Positions 51,892 to 62,265 are shown, counted from the stretch's first letter. The stretch: DNA of 64,000 bases from Bradyrhizobium sp. SRS-191 (GCF_024586915.1 NZ_JANBVS010000026.1:1-64000), one strand, 5' to 3'. The notes: generated by a model from the sequence alone, not told the origin. Program-made: numbers and translations.

Positions 51892-52491
51892 TCAGCCGCG
51901 GCCTCTGTTGTCGTTGTGATCCTGGAACTGCTCGGTCTCGACCCAGCGGCCGTCCTGGCCGCGCTCGCGCGAGCTCTCTGTCTTGTCGCGGTTCGACAGC
52001 ACCATGTTGTCGCCGACCAGATCCTCCTGCAGATCGGTCATCGCGCCGGAGCCGTCTCCCTTGGCCTTGATGCGGGGCGCGGGCGCGCCGTCGGCATTGC
52101 TCGGCTTGGCCTCGACCACGCGGGTGCGGTTCTGATCCCGCTCGATCTCGCGCGCGAGCTGGCCGGAGTCGGGATGATCAGGCTTGCGCTCGAGCATGCG
52201 CAGCTGCTGCTCATGCGTCCTGCGGCCCTGCAACTCCTTGTGCCGCGGCGGCTGGTCGCGGTCATGTTGCGGCGGCCCGCGGCGGCGGTCCATCACCTCG
52301 GCCTTGTCGATGCCGCCCTGCGCATTGGTGTCGTTCTCGACGTCGCCTTGGATCGTGTTGGCACCTGCGAGCTCCTCGAGATCCTCCAGGCTCGCCTGCG
52401 CCATCGTCACGCCCTTGGATCCGCCGATCAGTGGATTGCGCACGAGGTCGACATTGGTCGGGCGCGGCATCTTCGGATGCTTGTTGCTCAT
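51892..52491 (-). CDS. Disordered charged protein (199 aa)
   Basis: Highly polar and low in hydrophobic residues, with many Gln, Asp, Arg and Pro (RRRGPPQHDRDQPPRHKE, RKPDHPDSGQL). It has no signal peptide or membrane segment. It is probably intrinsically disordered. The start is the ATG at 52491, 4 bases inside the end of the upstream gene's reading frame. It is part of the run of small stress-type proteins. Confidence 0.55.
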   Translation of the reverse strand: MSNKHPKMPRPTNVDLVRNPLIGGSKGVTMAQASLEDLEELAGANTIQGDVENDTNAQGGIDKAEVMDRRRGPPQHDRDQPPRHKELQGRRTHEQQLRMLERKPDHPDSGQLAREIERDQNRTRVVEAKPSNADGAPAPRIKAKGDGSGAMTDLQEDLVGDNMVLSNRDKTESSRERGQDGRWVETEQFQDHNDNRGRG

Positions 52492-52715
52492 CGGCTGGCC
52501 TTTCCATGCGCCGGATGGGTGTTCCCGCCCTTGGCCTCGGACTCGTGCGCATGATGCGAGTCCTGCTCGCCGCCGCCGCCCGAGACGCGGCTGTGGTGCC
52601 GTTGCGGATCATCCGCCCGCGGTTTGTCGATATGCAGGGGTTCCTTGGCATTCTCATGCGACGCGCCGGGGCCGCCCTGGCGAATGCTCGCTTTGGTCTT
52701 GGTCGAGGTGGACAT
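52488..52715 (-). CDS. Small disordered histidine/glycine-rich protein (75 aa)
   Basis: Hydrophilic protein with GGPGASHENAKEP and HHAHESEAKGG. No domain is seen. The stop overlaps the start of the 199-aa protein (ATGA). It fits a desiccation- or stress-related set, but this is inference. Confidence 0.55.
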   Translation of the reverse strand: MSTSTKTKASIRQGGPGASHENAKEPLHIDKPRADDPQRHHSRVSGGGGEQDSHHAHESEAKGGNTHPAHGKASR

Positions 52716-52727
52716 CCAATCCTCCGC

Positions 52728-52913
52728 TCAGCGATCCTGCTGATAACCCTGGTTGGTGGTGTTCTGCTTGATGTTGCCGGTGCGGCCCTGCTGATCGGCA
52801 TTGCCAGTCACGGCGCTGCGCGGCTTCGACGCCTCGTGAGCGTTGCCGCTTTTCGCATCGCCGGTGCCCATCGGGCTCTGGTTCTCAGGAAGAACGGGGG
52901 GCGACTTCGTCAT
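52728..52913 (-). CDS. Small disordered protein (61 aa)
   Basis: The ATG at 52913 has an AAGGAG site 6 bases before it; the frame is open to 53003 but without a better start. Asn, Gln, Ser and Gly-rich (KPRSAVTGNADQQGRTGNIK). First gene of the small-protein set, with a candidate EcfG promoter at 52946-52970. Confidence 0.6.
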   Translation of the reverse strand: MTKSPPVLPENQSPMGTGDAKSGNAHEASKPRSAVTGNADQQGRTGNIKQNTTNQGYQQDR

Positions 52914-52945
52914 GGCCTGCTCCTTGTTGTGACAGGAGCTGGACC

Positions 52946-52970
52946 AACGTGCTGGCCGAAGCGAGGTTCT
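52946..52970 (-). promoter_or_regulatory. Candidate EcfG (general stress) promoter
   Basis: On the minus strand: AGAAC (52970-52966), a 16-base spacer, then CGTT (52949-52946). It has one mismatch to GGAAC-N16-CGTT. It sits 33 bases before the first of three small disordered proteins. Confidence 0.5.
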
Positions 52971-53076
52971 AATCAGGTCACGTGATCGCTGGTTCGTGAG
53001 CACGACGGGGGTTCCCGTCGCGACATCAGCAGAGTGAGGTCTTCAGCAATTCCGCGAGCGAAACCGATCGAGAGCT

Positions 53077-54642
53077 TCAAGGCTGCGCGTGGCCCTCGAC
53101 CGCGACGTCCTTGCCGTAGCGGCCCTTCGTTCGGAACGTCACCTTGTCGCCGTCGCCGTCGAAGCTGAGCCGCCAATTGCGCTCCTCGCCCTGGCCGATG
53201 AACTGCACGTCGATCGCGAATGTCGTGGCATCGACCCAGTTGCCCTTCATGGCCCGGTAGGTGAAAGGCTCCCAGGGATGCGGCGGCGCGGTCTTGCGAT
53301 AGAGGCCGTCGAGGCCGATCGGGCTCTGCAGATGCACCGCGCCCCCGGCGCTGTCCCGCGAGGGAATATCCCAGGTGACCTGCGGTTCCGCTCCCGTGAT
53401 ATCGAGCTTGATCGTGTTGATGCCGAGCGGCCCCCGTGGGAAGCTATAGGTCTTGCCCGAGATGGACGCCGCGATCTCCGGCACCGCCCCGACCGGGCCT
53501 CGTGTTTCCGTTGCGGCCTCGCGGATATCGGTGGCCAGCGCGGCCGCCGCCTCGGGCGCTGCCGGCAGGGCGCTGTCGGACGTCGCGGTCGCCGCGATGG
53601 CATTGGCGAGCTTGCGGAACGGACAGAACTCGCGCGCGGTCATCACCGCCACGATGTCGCGGTCGGGCATGATCATGATGACCTGGCAGTGATAGCCCAC
53701 CGTCATGAACACGTGTTTGTCCGGCAGGGCCCAGAACTGATCGGCGTAGGAGAGCCCCGGATCGAACTTCGCATTCATGCTCACCGTGGCGTGGTTGACG
53801 GCCTCGATCCAGTCGGACGGCAGCAATTGCTGCTCGCCCCAGCGGCCGCGACGCAGATAGAGGTAGCCGATCTTCGCCATGTCGCGCGGCTTCAGCGCCA
53901 GCCCGAAAGCGCCGGCGGAAATTCCCTTGGAATCCTTGAACCACGCATGCTCGGTGATCCCGAGCGGTCCGAAAAGCCTCTCCTTCGCGAAGTCCTCAGC
54001 GCTCTTGCCGGTCAGCTTGGTGACGATTGCCGAGAGCAGATGCGAGTTGCCGCTGTTGTAATAGAACGTCTCGCCGGGCGCATGCGCCATCGGCCGGTCC
54101 AGAATGTACTGAACCCAGTCGGGGCTCCGGCCCATATCGTAGAGGGATGTCTCGGCGCCGCCATCATAACCTTCGTCCCAGTCGAACCCGGAGGTCATGT
54201 TGAGCAGATGCTGCACGGTGAGCGCCTGCTTGCGTGCGTCGACATTGTCGATCTTGCGATCTTTGAAGAAGTCGAGCACCGGATGATCGAGGCTGTCGAG
54301 CACGCCGTCCTTGAGCAGGATCGCGATCAGGGTCGACACCACAGCCTTGGTCGACGAATTGATGATGTGCGGCTCGTCGGCATTGTAAGGCGCGTAGGAC
54401 GCATCGAGCACGATCTTGCCATGGCGCGCGATCAGCAGGCTGTCGAACCGCATCGCCTTGCCGGAGGCGACGAGCTTTGCCAGCGCCGCCGAGTCCATGC
54501 CTTCGTCCTCGGGCGTGGCGGTTGCCCAGTCGGGCTGGGGGAAGCGGGCGAGGTTGGCGTCTTCGGCCGAGGCAGCGCCGGTGAGCAGCCGCGCCACCAG
54601 CAGCGCCGAGAACAACCAGAGGCCAGTCTTGAGACGCGCCAT
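53077..54642 (-). CDS. Secreted serine hydrolase of the beta-lactamase family (521 aa)
   Basis: Signal peptide ending near GAASAED. The SxxK motif is S96-S-T-K99 in IINSSTKAVV, and the YxN motif lies in FYYNSGN near residues 194-197. The C-terminal 150 residues carry a beta-rich extension, as in 6-aminohexanoate-dimer-hydrolase-like or esterase members. The ATG at 54642 starts the signal peptide; the upstream ATG at 54702 does not. The substrate is unknown. It is a relative, not a close copy, of the hydrolase at 35520. Confidence 0.85.
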   Translation of the reverse strand: MARLKTGLWLFSALLVARLLTGAASAEDANLARFPQPDWATATPEDEGMDSAALAKLVASGKAMRFDSLLIARHGKIVLDASYAPYNADEPHIINSSTKAVVSTLIAILLKDGVLDSLDHPVLDFFKDRKIDNVDARKQALTVQHLLNMTSGFDWDEGYDGGAETSLYDMGRSPDWVQYILDRPMAHAPGETFYYNSGNSHLLSAIVTKLTGKSAEDFAKERLFGPLGITEHAWFKDSKGISAGAFGLALKPRDMAKIGYLYLRRGRWGEQQLLPSDWIEAVNHATVSMNAKFDPGLSYADQFWALPDKHVFMTVGYHCQVIMIMPDRDIVAVMTAREFCPFRKLANAIAATATSDSALPAAPEAAAALATDIREAATETRGPVGAVPEIAASISGKTYSFPRGPLGINTIKLDITGAEPQVTWDIPSRDSAGGAVHLQSPIGLDGLYRKTAPPHPWEPFTYRAMKGNWVDATTFAIDVQFIGQGEERNWRLSFDGDGDKVTFRTKGRYGKDVAVEGHAQP

Positions 54643-54781
54643 GTCGAATGTCTCCGATGAGCGACATTCAGGATAGGGTATCGCAAGACCGCGATCCATC
54701 AAAGATTGTGTGATGGCCGATGCGCACGCCGCAAAAGCGGAGTGTTGCTTCCTTCGAAACAGCGCTCATTCGCCGGATGCT

Positions 54782-55075
54782 TTATAGTCTGTCTGGCCAT
54801 CTCTGTGCGGCGTGCATGACGGCCAGAACCTCGATGCTTCCGGGCATCTCGCGATAGGCAACGATGTATGGAAAGTCTGTGAGCACGAGTTCGCGCGTGC
54901 CGCTAATGCGCCCTGGCCGTCCCTTAGCAGGATGCTCGGCAAGGGTGTCGACGCCAACAACGATGCGCGCCACGACACGCGCGGCTGCGGTGGGGTTGTT
55001 CTCGGCGATGTATGCGCCGATCTGGTCGAGGCGACTTAGCGCCCGTATGGTCCAACGAATGGCGAGTCGGCTCAT
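54782..55075 (-). CDS. RelE/ParE family toxin (97 aa)
   Basis: Pattern of the ParE/RelE fold: RWTIRALSRLDQIGAYIAEN, AEHPAKGRPGRISGTRELV, YIVAYREMPGSIEVLAVMHAAQRWP. ParE toxins inhibit gyrase and RelE toxins cleave mRNA; the sequence favours the ParE side. The start overlaps the antitoxin stop by 4 bases. Confidence 0.92.
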   Translation of the reverse strand: MSRLAIRWTIRALSRLDQIGAYIAENNPTAAARVVARIVVGVDTLAEHPAKGRPGRISGTRELVLTDFPYIVAYREMPGSIEVLAVMHAAQRWPDRL

Positions 55076-55317
55076 CCTTGAATAGCAGGCTTCACGTACT
55101 TGGCGATCACATGCGCCACTTCTGCGCTGCTGGCGAAGTCACCGCGTTCAGCTTCCGCTAGCCCTGCCTCGATCTCGGCAAGTTGCCAGGCTTCCCGCTC
55201 GACGAAATCCTCGATCGCTCGCGCGGCGACGTCGGCGCGGGGGCGGTCGAGCCTCTCCGCCAGCTCATCGAGCTTCGCGGCCGTTGCTTCCGAAACGTGG
55301 ACGGTGAAGGTGGTCAT
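55072..55317 (-). CDS. Ribbon-helix-helix antitoxin (81 aa)
   Basis: CopG/RHH N-terminus (FTVHVSEATAAKLDELAERL) and a helix ARAIEDFVEREAWQ, followed by a tail that should contact the toxin. It precedes the toxin gene and overlaps it (ATGA), the normal antitoxin-first order. It probably autoregulates the pair. Confidence 0.92.
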   Translation of the reverse strand: MTTFTVHVSEATAAKLDELAERLDRPRADVAARAIEDFVEREAWQLAEIEAGLAEAERGDFASSAEVAHVIAKYVKPAIQG

Positions 55318-55401
55318 GGGGCTGCTCTGAGATTCACGCGGATTGTGGGTGAACGGAAGAGGAGCGTCAATCCTCTCTCCGTTCTCACGAGGACCTGGTG
55401 A

Positions 55402-56136
55402 TCAATCTGCCCAATGGGCCCGCAGTGCCGCCACGATGCTCTGGGGCCGCTCGACGATGCTCCAATGACCCGCGTTCTGCTCGACATGCAGCCGCGCGGC
55501 GTGCGCTTGCGCGAAGCGGCTGAGCGTGTCGAGCGGCACGAACGGATCCTGCGTGCCCGAGATCACGAGGCCACGTTTCGGCAATTGCGTGAGACGTGCG
55601 ATCCAGTCGCCGCCGAAGCGAAGCCCGTCCGCAGAGCGATACAGCGCGAGGATTGCGCGCCGCATCGGCGCCTGCCACGCCGCGGCTTCGTGCGCCGCCA
55701 GCTCCGGCGGCAGCCCGCTCTGCCGGAACATGCGCGCCATGGCCCGCTGCGACGACACCGCCATGACGATCTCGCCGAGCATAGGCGTCTTCCAGATCCG
55801 CGCGATGGGATGGCCGCGATAATCCGGATCGAGCGCACCGCCGGCAACCGCCCAGGAGCGCACCAACTCCGGCCGCAGCGATGCCGCGCGCAACACCAGC
55901 AGCGCGCCCCAATCATGCCCGACCAGATCGAGCGGCCCGAACGCCGCATGCTGTGCTTCCATCAAGGCGACCAGCCAGTCGGCGTAGGCGTCCTTGGTGC
56001 AGGCGAAGCCGGAAGGCGCATCGCCGTCGAAGCCGGGCAGGGCAGGCACTGCGACGGTCTCTCCAAGCGCCGCGATTAGCGGGCCCCAAATCGCCGGTGT
56101 ATCGGGCACGCCGTGGAGGAAGATGCGGTTGGTCAT
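55402..56136 (-). CDS. Alpha/beta hydrolase (244 aa), dehalogenase/epoxide-hydrolase-like nucleophile
   Basis: The nucleophile elbow is GHDWG (73-77), with Asp75 rather than Ser at the catalytic position, as in haloalkane dehalogenases and epoxide hydrolases. The oxyanion motif is FLHGVPDTPAIW near residue 7. The acid residue is probably near GTQDPF, and the catalytic His is in NAGHWS near residue 225. Specificity cannot be read. It stands alone. Confidence 0.88.
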   Translation of the reverse strand: MTNRIFLHGVPDTPAIWGPLIAALGETVAVPALPGFDGDAPSGFACTKDAYADWLVALMEAQHAAFGPLDLVGHDWGALLVLRAASLRPELVRSWAVAGGALDPDYRGHPIARIWKTPMLGEIVMAVSSQRAMARMFRQSGLPPELAAHEAAAWQAPMRRAILALYRSADGLRFGGDWIARLTQLPKRGLVISGTQDPFVPLDTLSRFAQAHAARLHVEQNAGHWSIVERPQSIVAALRAHWAD

Positions 56137-56204
56137 GAGTTCATGTTATCACACCCTCGATCTTCGTATTCGGCGAAATTTTTCTTTCCTTTTTTCAGAA
56201 GTCA

Positions 56205-56640
56205 TGATTGTATGCGCCATCCCGCCTCATCGAAGAGGGGCGTACGCGTCGTCACGATACGTGGAGTGCGGGGAGCGATGGCCGTGAGGCGCCGGTGGAC
56301 GACCGGCGGTTTGCGGACGGCGAAGTCGTGTGGTCCTGGCGCCCCGAAGCTGGTGTCAAGCCGGCTGCGTTCATGACGAGCGCGCCGGTGACGGGGGCAA
56401 TCAAGCCGGTCCCCGGGGAGAGCACGAAGTAAGCCGTAAAGCCGTTGCGCAGGGAAGGCCGGGATGTCCTGGCCGATCCTGTGGTTCCTGCCCCGTGCAC
56501 TTCCTTCCGCACGGGGGCCGCGGGTGTCGGCAGACGCCCGGCCTTCCCTGCACCCTCGATTGGCGAGGGTTTCGATATCGATGATCAGCCCGGGCACGGA
56601 CGTGTCGCGGGGATGGAGAAGTGCGTGCGGATGCTTGTTG
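56205..56640. repeat. Large structured dispersed repeat (Bradyrhizobium type), family G
   Basis: This stretch matches, from memory, a long intergenic repeat found many times in Bradyrhizobium genomes (start CATCGAAGAGGGGCG, middle CCCGGGGAGAGCACGAAGTA, then GCCGTTGCGCAGGGAAGGCC). Exact 15-base arms GCAGGGAAGGCCGGG (56449-56463) and CCCGGCCTTCCCTGC (56537-56551) enclose a hairpin CCCCGTGC/GCACGGGG (56491-56516). A third stem, ACCCTCG/CGAGGGT, follows at 56552-56570. A 75-codon open frame at 56208-56432 is part of the repeat and is not called as a gene. Confidence 0.7.
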
Positions 56641-56730
56641 AGTTGCCGACCTCCATCATGCGTGATGCGCGACGCTGGTTTGTCGAGCCCCGTGTCGCTG
56701 TTGAAGACGTAAGAGCGAGCGCAGTGCACG

Positions 56731-56866
56731 GTGCGCTCCCTCTCCCCGTTCTTCACGGGGAGAGGGGTGGGGTGAGGGGCCACAACCACCGACCCTGCGG
56801 AGAGCCCCTTCACCCGGATTGCATCTGGCGATGCAATCCGACCTCTCCCCGCAAGCGGGGCGAGGT
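56731..56866. repeat. Dispersed repeat, family B, copy 3
   Basis: Same structure as 2462-2605, including CTCTCCCCGTTCTTCACGGG, the ATGCAATCC arm and CCTCTCCCCGCAAGCGGGGC. It lies between the structured repeat and the leuA leader. Confidence 0.9.
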
Positions 56867-57100
56867 GTACCGAGGCCGCCGCGACGTCGGGGCCCAATTA
56901 TCGACAATGCGAGAAGCAGCCGCGGGGCGCGGTCCCAGCGCTTATCGGGTATGTGGACTCAATACGTCACCCCTCCTGACCCTTATTCGGCGTTGCGAGG
57001 CCCTCCCATTCCCGGTAAAAGCACCATCGAGGACACCTCGGCAACGAACCATCAATGGTTTTGCCGCACCATTTTCGTGTCTTCGCAAAAGGGTTTGGCA

Positions 57101-57229
57101 ATGCTGATTCGCAGCGCAGAGATCGAGGCCATCGCCGGGGCAGACGCCCGGTCGATCGCGCTCGCCTCGTTTGCGACTGCTCGCGGCCTGACCGGCGCGC
57201 TCGAGCTTCTGCTTCTTAGCTGCCCCTGA
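57101..57229 (+). CDS. leuA leader peptide (42 aa), attenuator
   Basis: Short reading frame starting ATG at 57101 and ending LELLLLSCP then TGA at 57227-57229. Five leucine codons, four of them consecutive, fall just before the stop (CTC GAG CTT CTG CTT CTT). A pseudo-palindrome follows (CCCCTGAG 57223-57230 with CTCAGGGG 57259-57266), and leuA starts 126 bases after the stop. This is the layout of ribosome-mediated transcription attenuation of leucine biosynthetic genes. The N-terminal part of the peptide is longer than usual. Confidence 0.75.
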   Translation: MLIRSAEIEAIAGADARSIALASFATARGLTGALELLLLSCP

Positions 57230-57266
57230 GGGCCGGCTGGGCGGGATGCGCCTGGGCACTCAGGGG
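57223..57266 (+). promoter_or_regulatory. leuA attenuator stem
   Basis: Arms CCCCTGAG and CTCAGGGG overlap the last codons and stop of the leader peptide. A competing stem uses CTCAGGGGGCTG with a downstream CAGCGCCC (about 57291-57298). No clear T-run follows, so the terminator form is not certain. Confidence 0.6.
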
Positions 57267-57355
57267 GCTGCTTCGACACCGAAACACCCTTCAGCGCCCA
57301 ATGTTCAGAGATCCTGACAGCCAGGCGCACCACCTTCAGACTTCGAGGAAAGCCA

Positions 57356-58933
<1,578 letters not shown>

Positions 58934-58943
58934 CGCCACGAGT

Positions 58944-59077
58944 CGTCATTCCGGGGCAGCCGCGAAAGCGGCTGAACCCGGAATCCCGAGCTTGGTTTGC
59001 ACCGGCCCTCGCAATCTCTAGGTTCCCCGATGCGCAATTGCGCATCTGAGGTTCGGCGCTCCGCGCCGCCCCGGACC
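58944..59077. repeat. Dispersed repeat, family E, degenerate copy
   Basis: Begins CGTCATTCCGGGGCAGCCGC and ends with the partly complementary CGCGCCGCCCCGGA. The middle has AACCCGGAATC and ATGCGCAATTGCGCAT. It resembles the CGTCATTCCGGGGC repeat common in Bradyrhizobium. It lies after leuA. Confidence 0.7.
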
Positions 59078-59228
59078 GGCGGTGGCGCGAGTTGCTGCAT
59101 CGCAGCGCGCGAATCCCGCTCGTGCTGCTAACGGTCAATGGCATTCCCGGCCGGCACCCGCTAACAATGTCCTTGGCATACAAAGCGGGGGCGTCATTGC
59201 AATGCCCCCCGAATTTCGGGAGGACACC

Positions 59229-60248
59229 TTGCAGCAGTTCAAGTTCCGTCACGTGATCGCCACCGCCGCCTCGCTCGCGGTGCTTGCGCTGGCCGGCCCG
59301 GCATGGGCGGCCGACAATCCGATCGTGATCAAGTTCAGCCACGTCGTGGCCTCGAACACGCCGAAGGGCCTCGCCGCCGACAAGTTCAAGGAGCTCGCCG
59401 AGAAGTACACCGACGGCAAGGTGAAGGTCGAAGTCTACCCGAACTCGCAGCTCTACAAGGACAAGGAAGAGCTCGAGGCGCTGCAGCTCGGCGCCGTCCA
59501 GATGCTGGCGCCGTCGAACTCGAAGTTCGGTCCGATCGGCATCAAGGAATTCGAGGTGTTCGATCTGCCCTACATCCTGCCCGACCTCGCCACTCTGCGG
59601 AAGGTCACGGATGGTCCGCTCGGCGCCAAGCTCCTCAAGCTGCTCGAGCCGAAGGGGATGATCGGCCTCGCCTACTGGGACAACGGCTTCAAGCAGATGA
59701 GCGCCAACAAGAAGCTCGTCGATCCCGCCGACTACAAGGGCCTGAAGTTCCGCATCCAGTCGTCGAAGGTGCTGGATGCGCAGTTCCGCACGCTCGGCGC
59801 CATTCCGCAGGTGATGGCGTTCTCCGAAGTCTATCAGGCGCTGCAGACCGGCGTCGTCGACGGCCAGGAGAACACGCCCTCGAACATCTATACCCAGAAG
59901 ATGCACGAGGTGCAGAAGTACATCACGCTCACCAATCACGGCTACATCGGCTACGTCGTGGTCGTGAACAAGAAGTTCTGGGACGGCCTGCCGCCGGACA
60001 TCCGCGCCGCCTGCGACAAGGCGATGAAGGAAGCCACTGCCTATGGCAACAACCAGTCGGCCAAGGAGAACGACGACGCGCTGGAGGAGATCCGCAAGTC
60101 CGGCAAGTCTGAGCTCGTGAAGCTGGCGCCCGCGCAGGACGAGGCGATGCGCAAGGCGATGATGCCGGTCTACAAGGACGTCGCGGGCCGCGTCGGCCAG
60201 CCGCTGATCGACGAGTTCCTGAAGGAGACGCGCGGCACGACCAACTGA
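59229..60248 (+). CDS. TRAP transporter solute-binding protein (DctP family)
   Basis: Periplasmic binding subunit of a tripartite ATP-independent transporter for C4-dicarboxylates or related acids. The chosen TTG start at 59229 has a GGGAGGAC site 5 bases upstream and gives a normal signal peptide ending AGPAWAAD. The DctP pattern includes IKFSHVVASNTPKGLAADKF, the YPNSQLYKDKEELEALQLG segment and a conserved Arg in KFRIQSSKV. An ATG start at 59202 is also possible. It is the first gene of the TRAP set. Confidence 0.92.
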   Translation: MQQFKFRHVIATAASLAVLALAGPAWAADNPIVIKFSHVVASNTPKGLAADKFKELAEKYTDGKVKVEVYPNSQLYKDKEELEALQLGAVQMLAPSNSKFGPIGIKEFEVFDLPYILPDLATLRKVTDGPLGAKLLKLLEPKGMIGLAYWDNGFKQMSANKKLVDPADYKGLKFRIQSSKVLDAQFRTLGAIPQVMAFSEVYQALQTGVVDGQENTPSNIYTQKMHEVQKYITLTNHGYIGYVVVVNKKFWDGLPPDIRAACDKAMKEATAYGNNQSAKENDDALEEIRKSGKSELVKLAPAQDEAMRKAMMPVYKDVAGRVGQPLIDEFLKETRGTTN

Positions 60249-60376
60249 GGATCTGAGTGAAGCACGCGCGGGCCGGTAGGCCCGCGTGTGGCAATGGGGA
60301 AGGGGCTCGGCGGGGTGCCAGGCCAAGCAGACGGCGCAGTCAAGCGTCGCAGGCGTTTGATTGTGGGGGAGGGGAC

Positions 60377-60943
60377 TTGAGCTTGCTGTTGCGCATCCTC
60401 GATCGGCTCGAGGAGATCCTGATCGCATTCCTGATCGCGGCGGCGACCTCGATCATCTTCGTGGCCGTGCTGCACCGCTATCTGGTCGGCATCCCCTTGT
60501 TCTATCCGATCCTGTTCCCGATCGACCTGTCCTGGGCGCAGGAGCTGTGCATCTACATGTTCGTGTGGATGGCGAAGTTCGGCGCCGCCTACGGCGTGCG
60601 CACCGGCATCCATGTCGGCGTCGACGTCCTGGTCAACATGCTCAGGCCGTCGCTGCGCAAGGTGACGATCCTGTTCGGCCTGCTGTGCGGCGCGCTGTTC
60701 ACAGCGATCATCGGCACCATGGGCGCCAAGTTCGTCTACGGCCTGTCGCAGACCGACCAGGTCACACCGGACATGGAGCTGCCGAGCTGGCTGGTCTATC
60801 TGTGCATCCCGCTCGGCTCCTATCTGATGTGCTTCCGCTTTCTCCAGGTCGCCTGGCACTATCTCCGCCACGACGAGCTGCCGCATCATGACCACGCCTA
60901 TGTCGAAGGCGTCGATGCCCAGGCTACGGAGGCCTCGCGATGA
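60377..60943 (+). CDS. TRAP transporter small permease (DctQ family)
   Basis: Four-helix inner-membrane subunit (188 residues). The start is taken as TTG at 60377 behind a GGGGGAGGGGA site, because upstream codons give an unlikely Arg-rich extension. Features are RILDRLEEILIAFLIAAATS, WAQELCIYMFVWMAKFGAAYGV and PLGSYLMCFRFLQV. The stop overlaps the start of the large permease (ATGA). Confidence 0.9.
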   Translation: MSLLLRILDRLEEILIAFLIAAATSIIFVAVLHRYLVGIPLFYPILFPIDLSWAQELCIYMFVWMAKFGAAYGVRTGIHVGVDVLVNMLRPSLRKVTILFGLLCGALFTAIIGTMGAKFVYGLSQTDQVTPDMELPSWLVYLCIPLGSYLMCFRFLQVAWHYLRHDELPHHDHAYVEGVDAQATEASR

Positions 60944-62265
60944 GCAGCCTCCTCATCTTCAGCCTGCTCATCTTCCTGATGCTGACGGGCATGCCGATCT
61001 CGATCGCGCTCGGCCTCACGGTGCTGTCCTTCGTCTTCTTCATGACGAACGTGCCGACCGAGTCCGTCGCGCTGAAGCTGTTCACGGGCATCGACAATTT
61101 CGAGATCATGGCGATCCCGTTCTTCATCCTCGCCGGCAACTTTCTGACCCATGGCGGCGTCGCGCGGCGGATGATCAATTTTGCGACCTCGATGGTCGGG
61201 CATTGGTATGGCGGCCTGGGGCTGGCCGGCGTCATGGCCTGCGCTCTGTTTGCGGCCGTGTCCGGCTCGTCGCCCGCGACGGTGATTGCGATCGGCTCGA
61301 TCATGCTGCCGGCGATGGTCAAGCAGGGCTTTCCGAAGCGCTTCGGCGCCGGCGTCATCACCACCTCGGGTGCCCTGGGCATCCTGATCCCACCGTCGAT
61401 CGTGATGGTGGTCTATTCGGTCGCGACCGGCGGCAGCATCGCGCTCGATCCGGCCGGCCACCGCGTCTCCTCCGCCTCGGTCGGCCAGCTGTTCATGGCC
61501 GGCGTCATCCCGGGCCTGATGCTGGCGAGCCTGCTCGGCTTCACCACCTTCTACCGCGCCTGGAAGAACGACTATCCGCGGCTGCCGCGTGCCAGTTGGG
61601 CGGAGCGCTTCACCGCCTTCCGCAAATGCATCTGGGGCCTGCTGCTGATCGTCATCGTGCTCGGCGGCATCTACACCGGCAAGTTCACGCCGACCGAAGC
61701 CGCCGCCGTCAGCGCTGTCTATGCGTTCGTGATCGCCGTGTTCGTGTATCGCGACATGTCGCTCAAGGACGTGCCGAAGGTGCTGCTCGGCTCGGCGAAC
61801 ATGAGCGCGATGATCCTCTACATCATCACCAACGCCGTGCTGTTCTCGTTCCTGATGGCCAATGAGAACATCCCGCAGCAGATCGCCAACTGGATGGCGT
61901 CCGCGGGCGTCAACTGGGCGGTGTTCCTGCTGGTCGTCAACATCCTGCTGCTGCTCGCCGGCAACGTCATGGAGGCGACCTCGATCGTGCTGATCATGGC
62001 GCCGATCCTGTTTCCCGTCGCGGTCAAGCTCGGCATCCACCCGGTGCATCTGGGCATCCTGATGGTGGTCAACATGGAGGTCGGCATGTGCCATCCGCCT
62101 GTTGGACTCAACCTCTACGTCGCGTCGGGGATCGCCAAGATGGGCATCACCGAGCTGACCATCGCCGTGATGCCGTGGCTGCTGACGATGCTCGGCTTCC
62201 TCGCGCTGGTCACCTACGTGCCGGAAATCTCGCTCTGGTTGCCGCGCACGTTGGGAATGCTTTGA
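60940..62265 (+). CDS. TRAP transporter large permease (DctM family)
   Basis: A 441-residue inner-membrane protein with about 12 membrane segments. DctM pattern: LTGMPISIALGLTVLSFVFF, AIPFFILAGNFLTHGGVARR, AVSGSSPATVIAIGSIMLPAM and MEVGMCHPPVGLNLYVASGI. It overlaps the small permease gene by 4 bases. With the two genes upstream it forms a complete TRAP importer. Confidence 0.96.
   Translation: MSSLLIFSLLIFLMLTGMPISIALGLTVLSFVFFMTNVPTESVALKLFTGIDNFEIMAIPFFILAGNFLTHGGVARRMINFATSMVGHWYGGLGLAGVMACALFAAVSGSSPATVIAIGSIMLPAMVKQGFPKRFGAGVITTSGALGILIPPSIVMVVYSVATGGSIALDPAGHRVSSASVGQLFMAGVIPGLMLASLLGFTTFYRAWKNDYPRLPRASWAERFTAFRKCIWGLLLIVIVLGGIYTGKFTPTEAAAVSAVYAFVIAVFVYRDMSLKDVPKVLLGSANMSAMILYIITNAVLFSFLMANENIPQQIANWMASAGVNWAVFLLVVNILLLLAGNVMEATSIVLIMAPILFPVAVKLGIHPVHLGILMVVNMEVGMCHPPVGLNLYVASGIAKMGITELTIAVMPWLLTMLGFLALVTYVPEISLWLPRTLGML

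Noticed and set aside
56208..56432. Small frame of 74 codons in the large repeat
   Set aside because: Its sequence is part of a structured dispersed repeat and shows no protein-like pattern.
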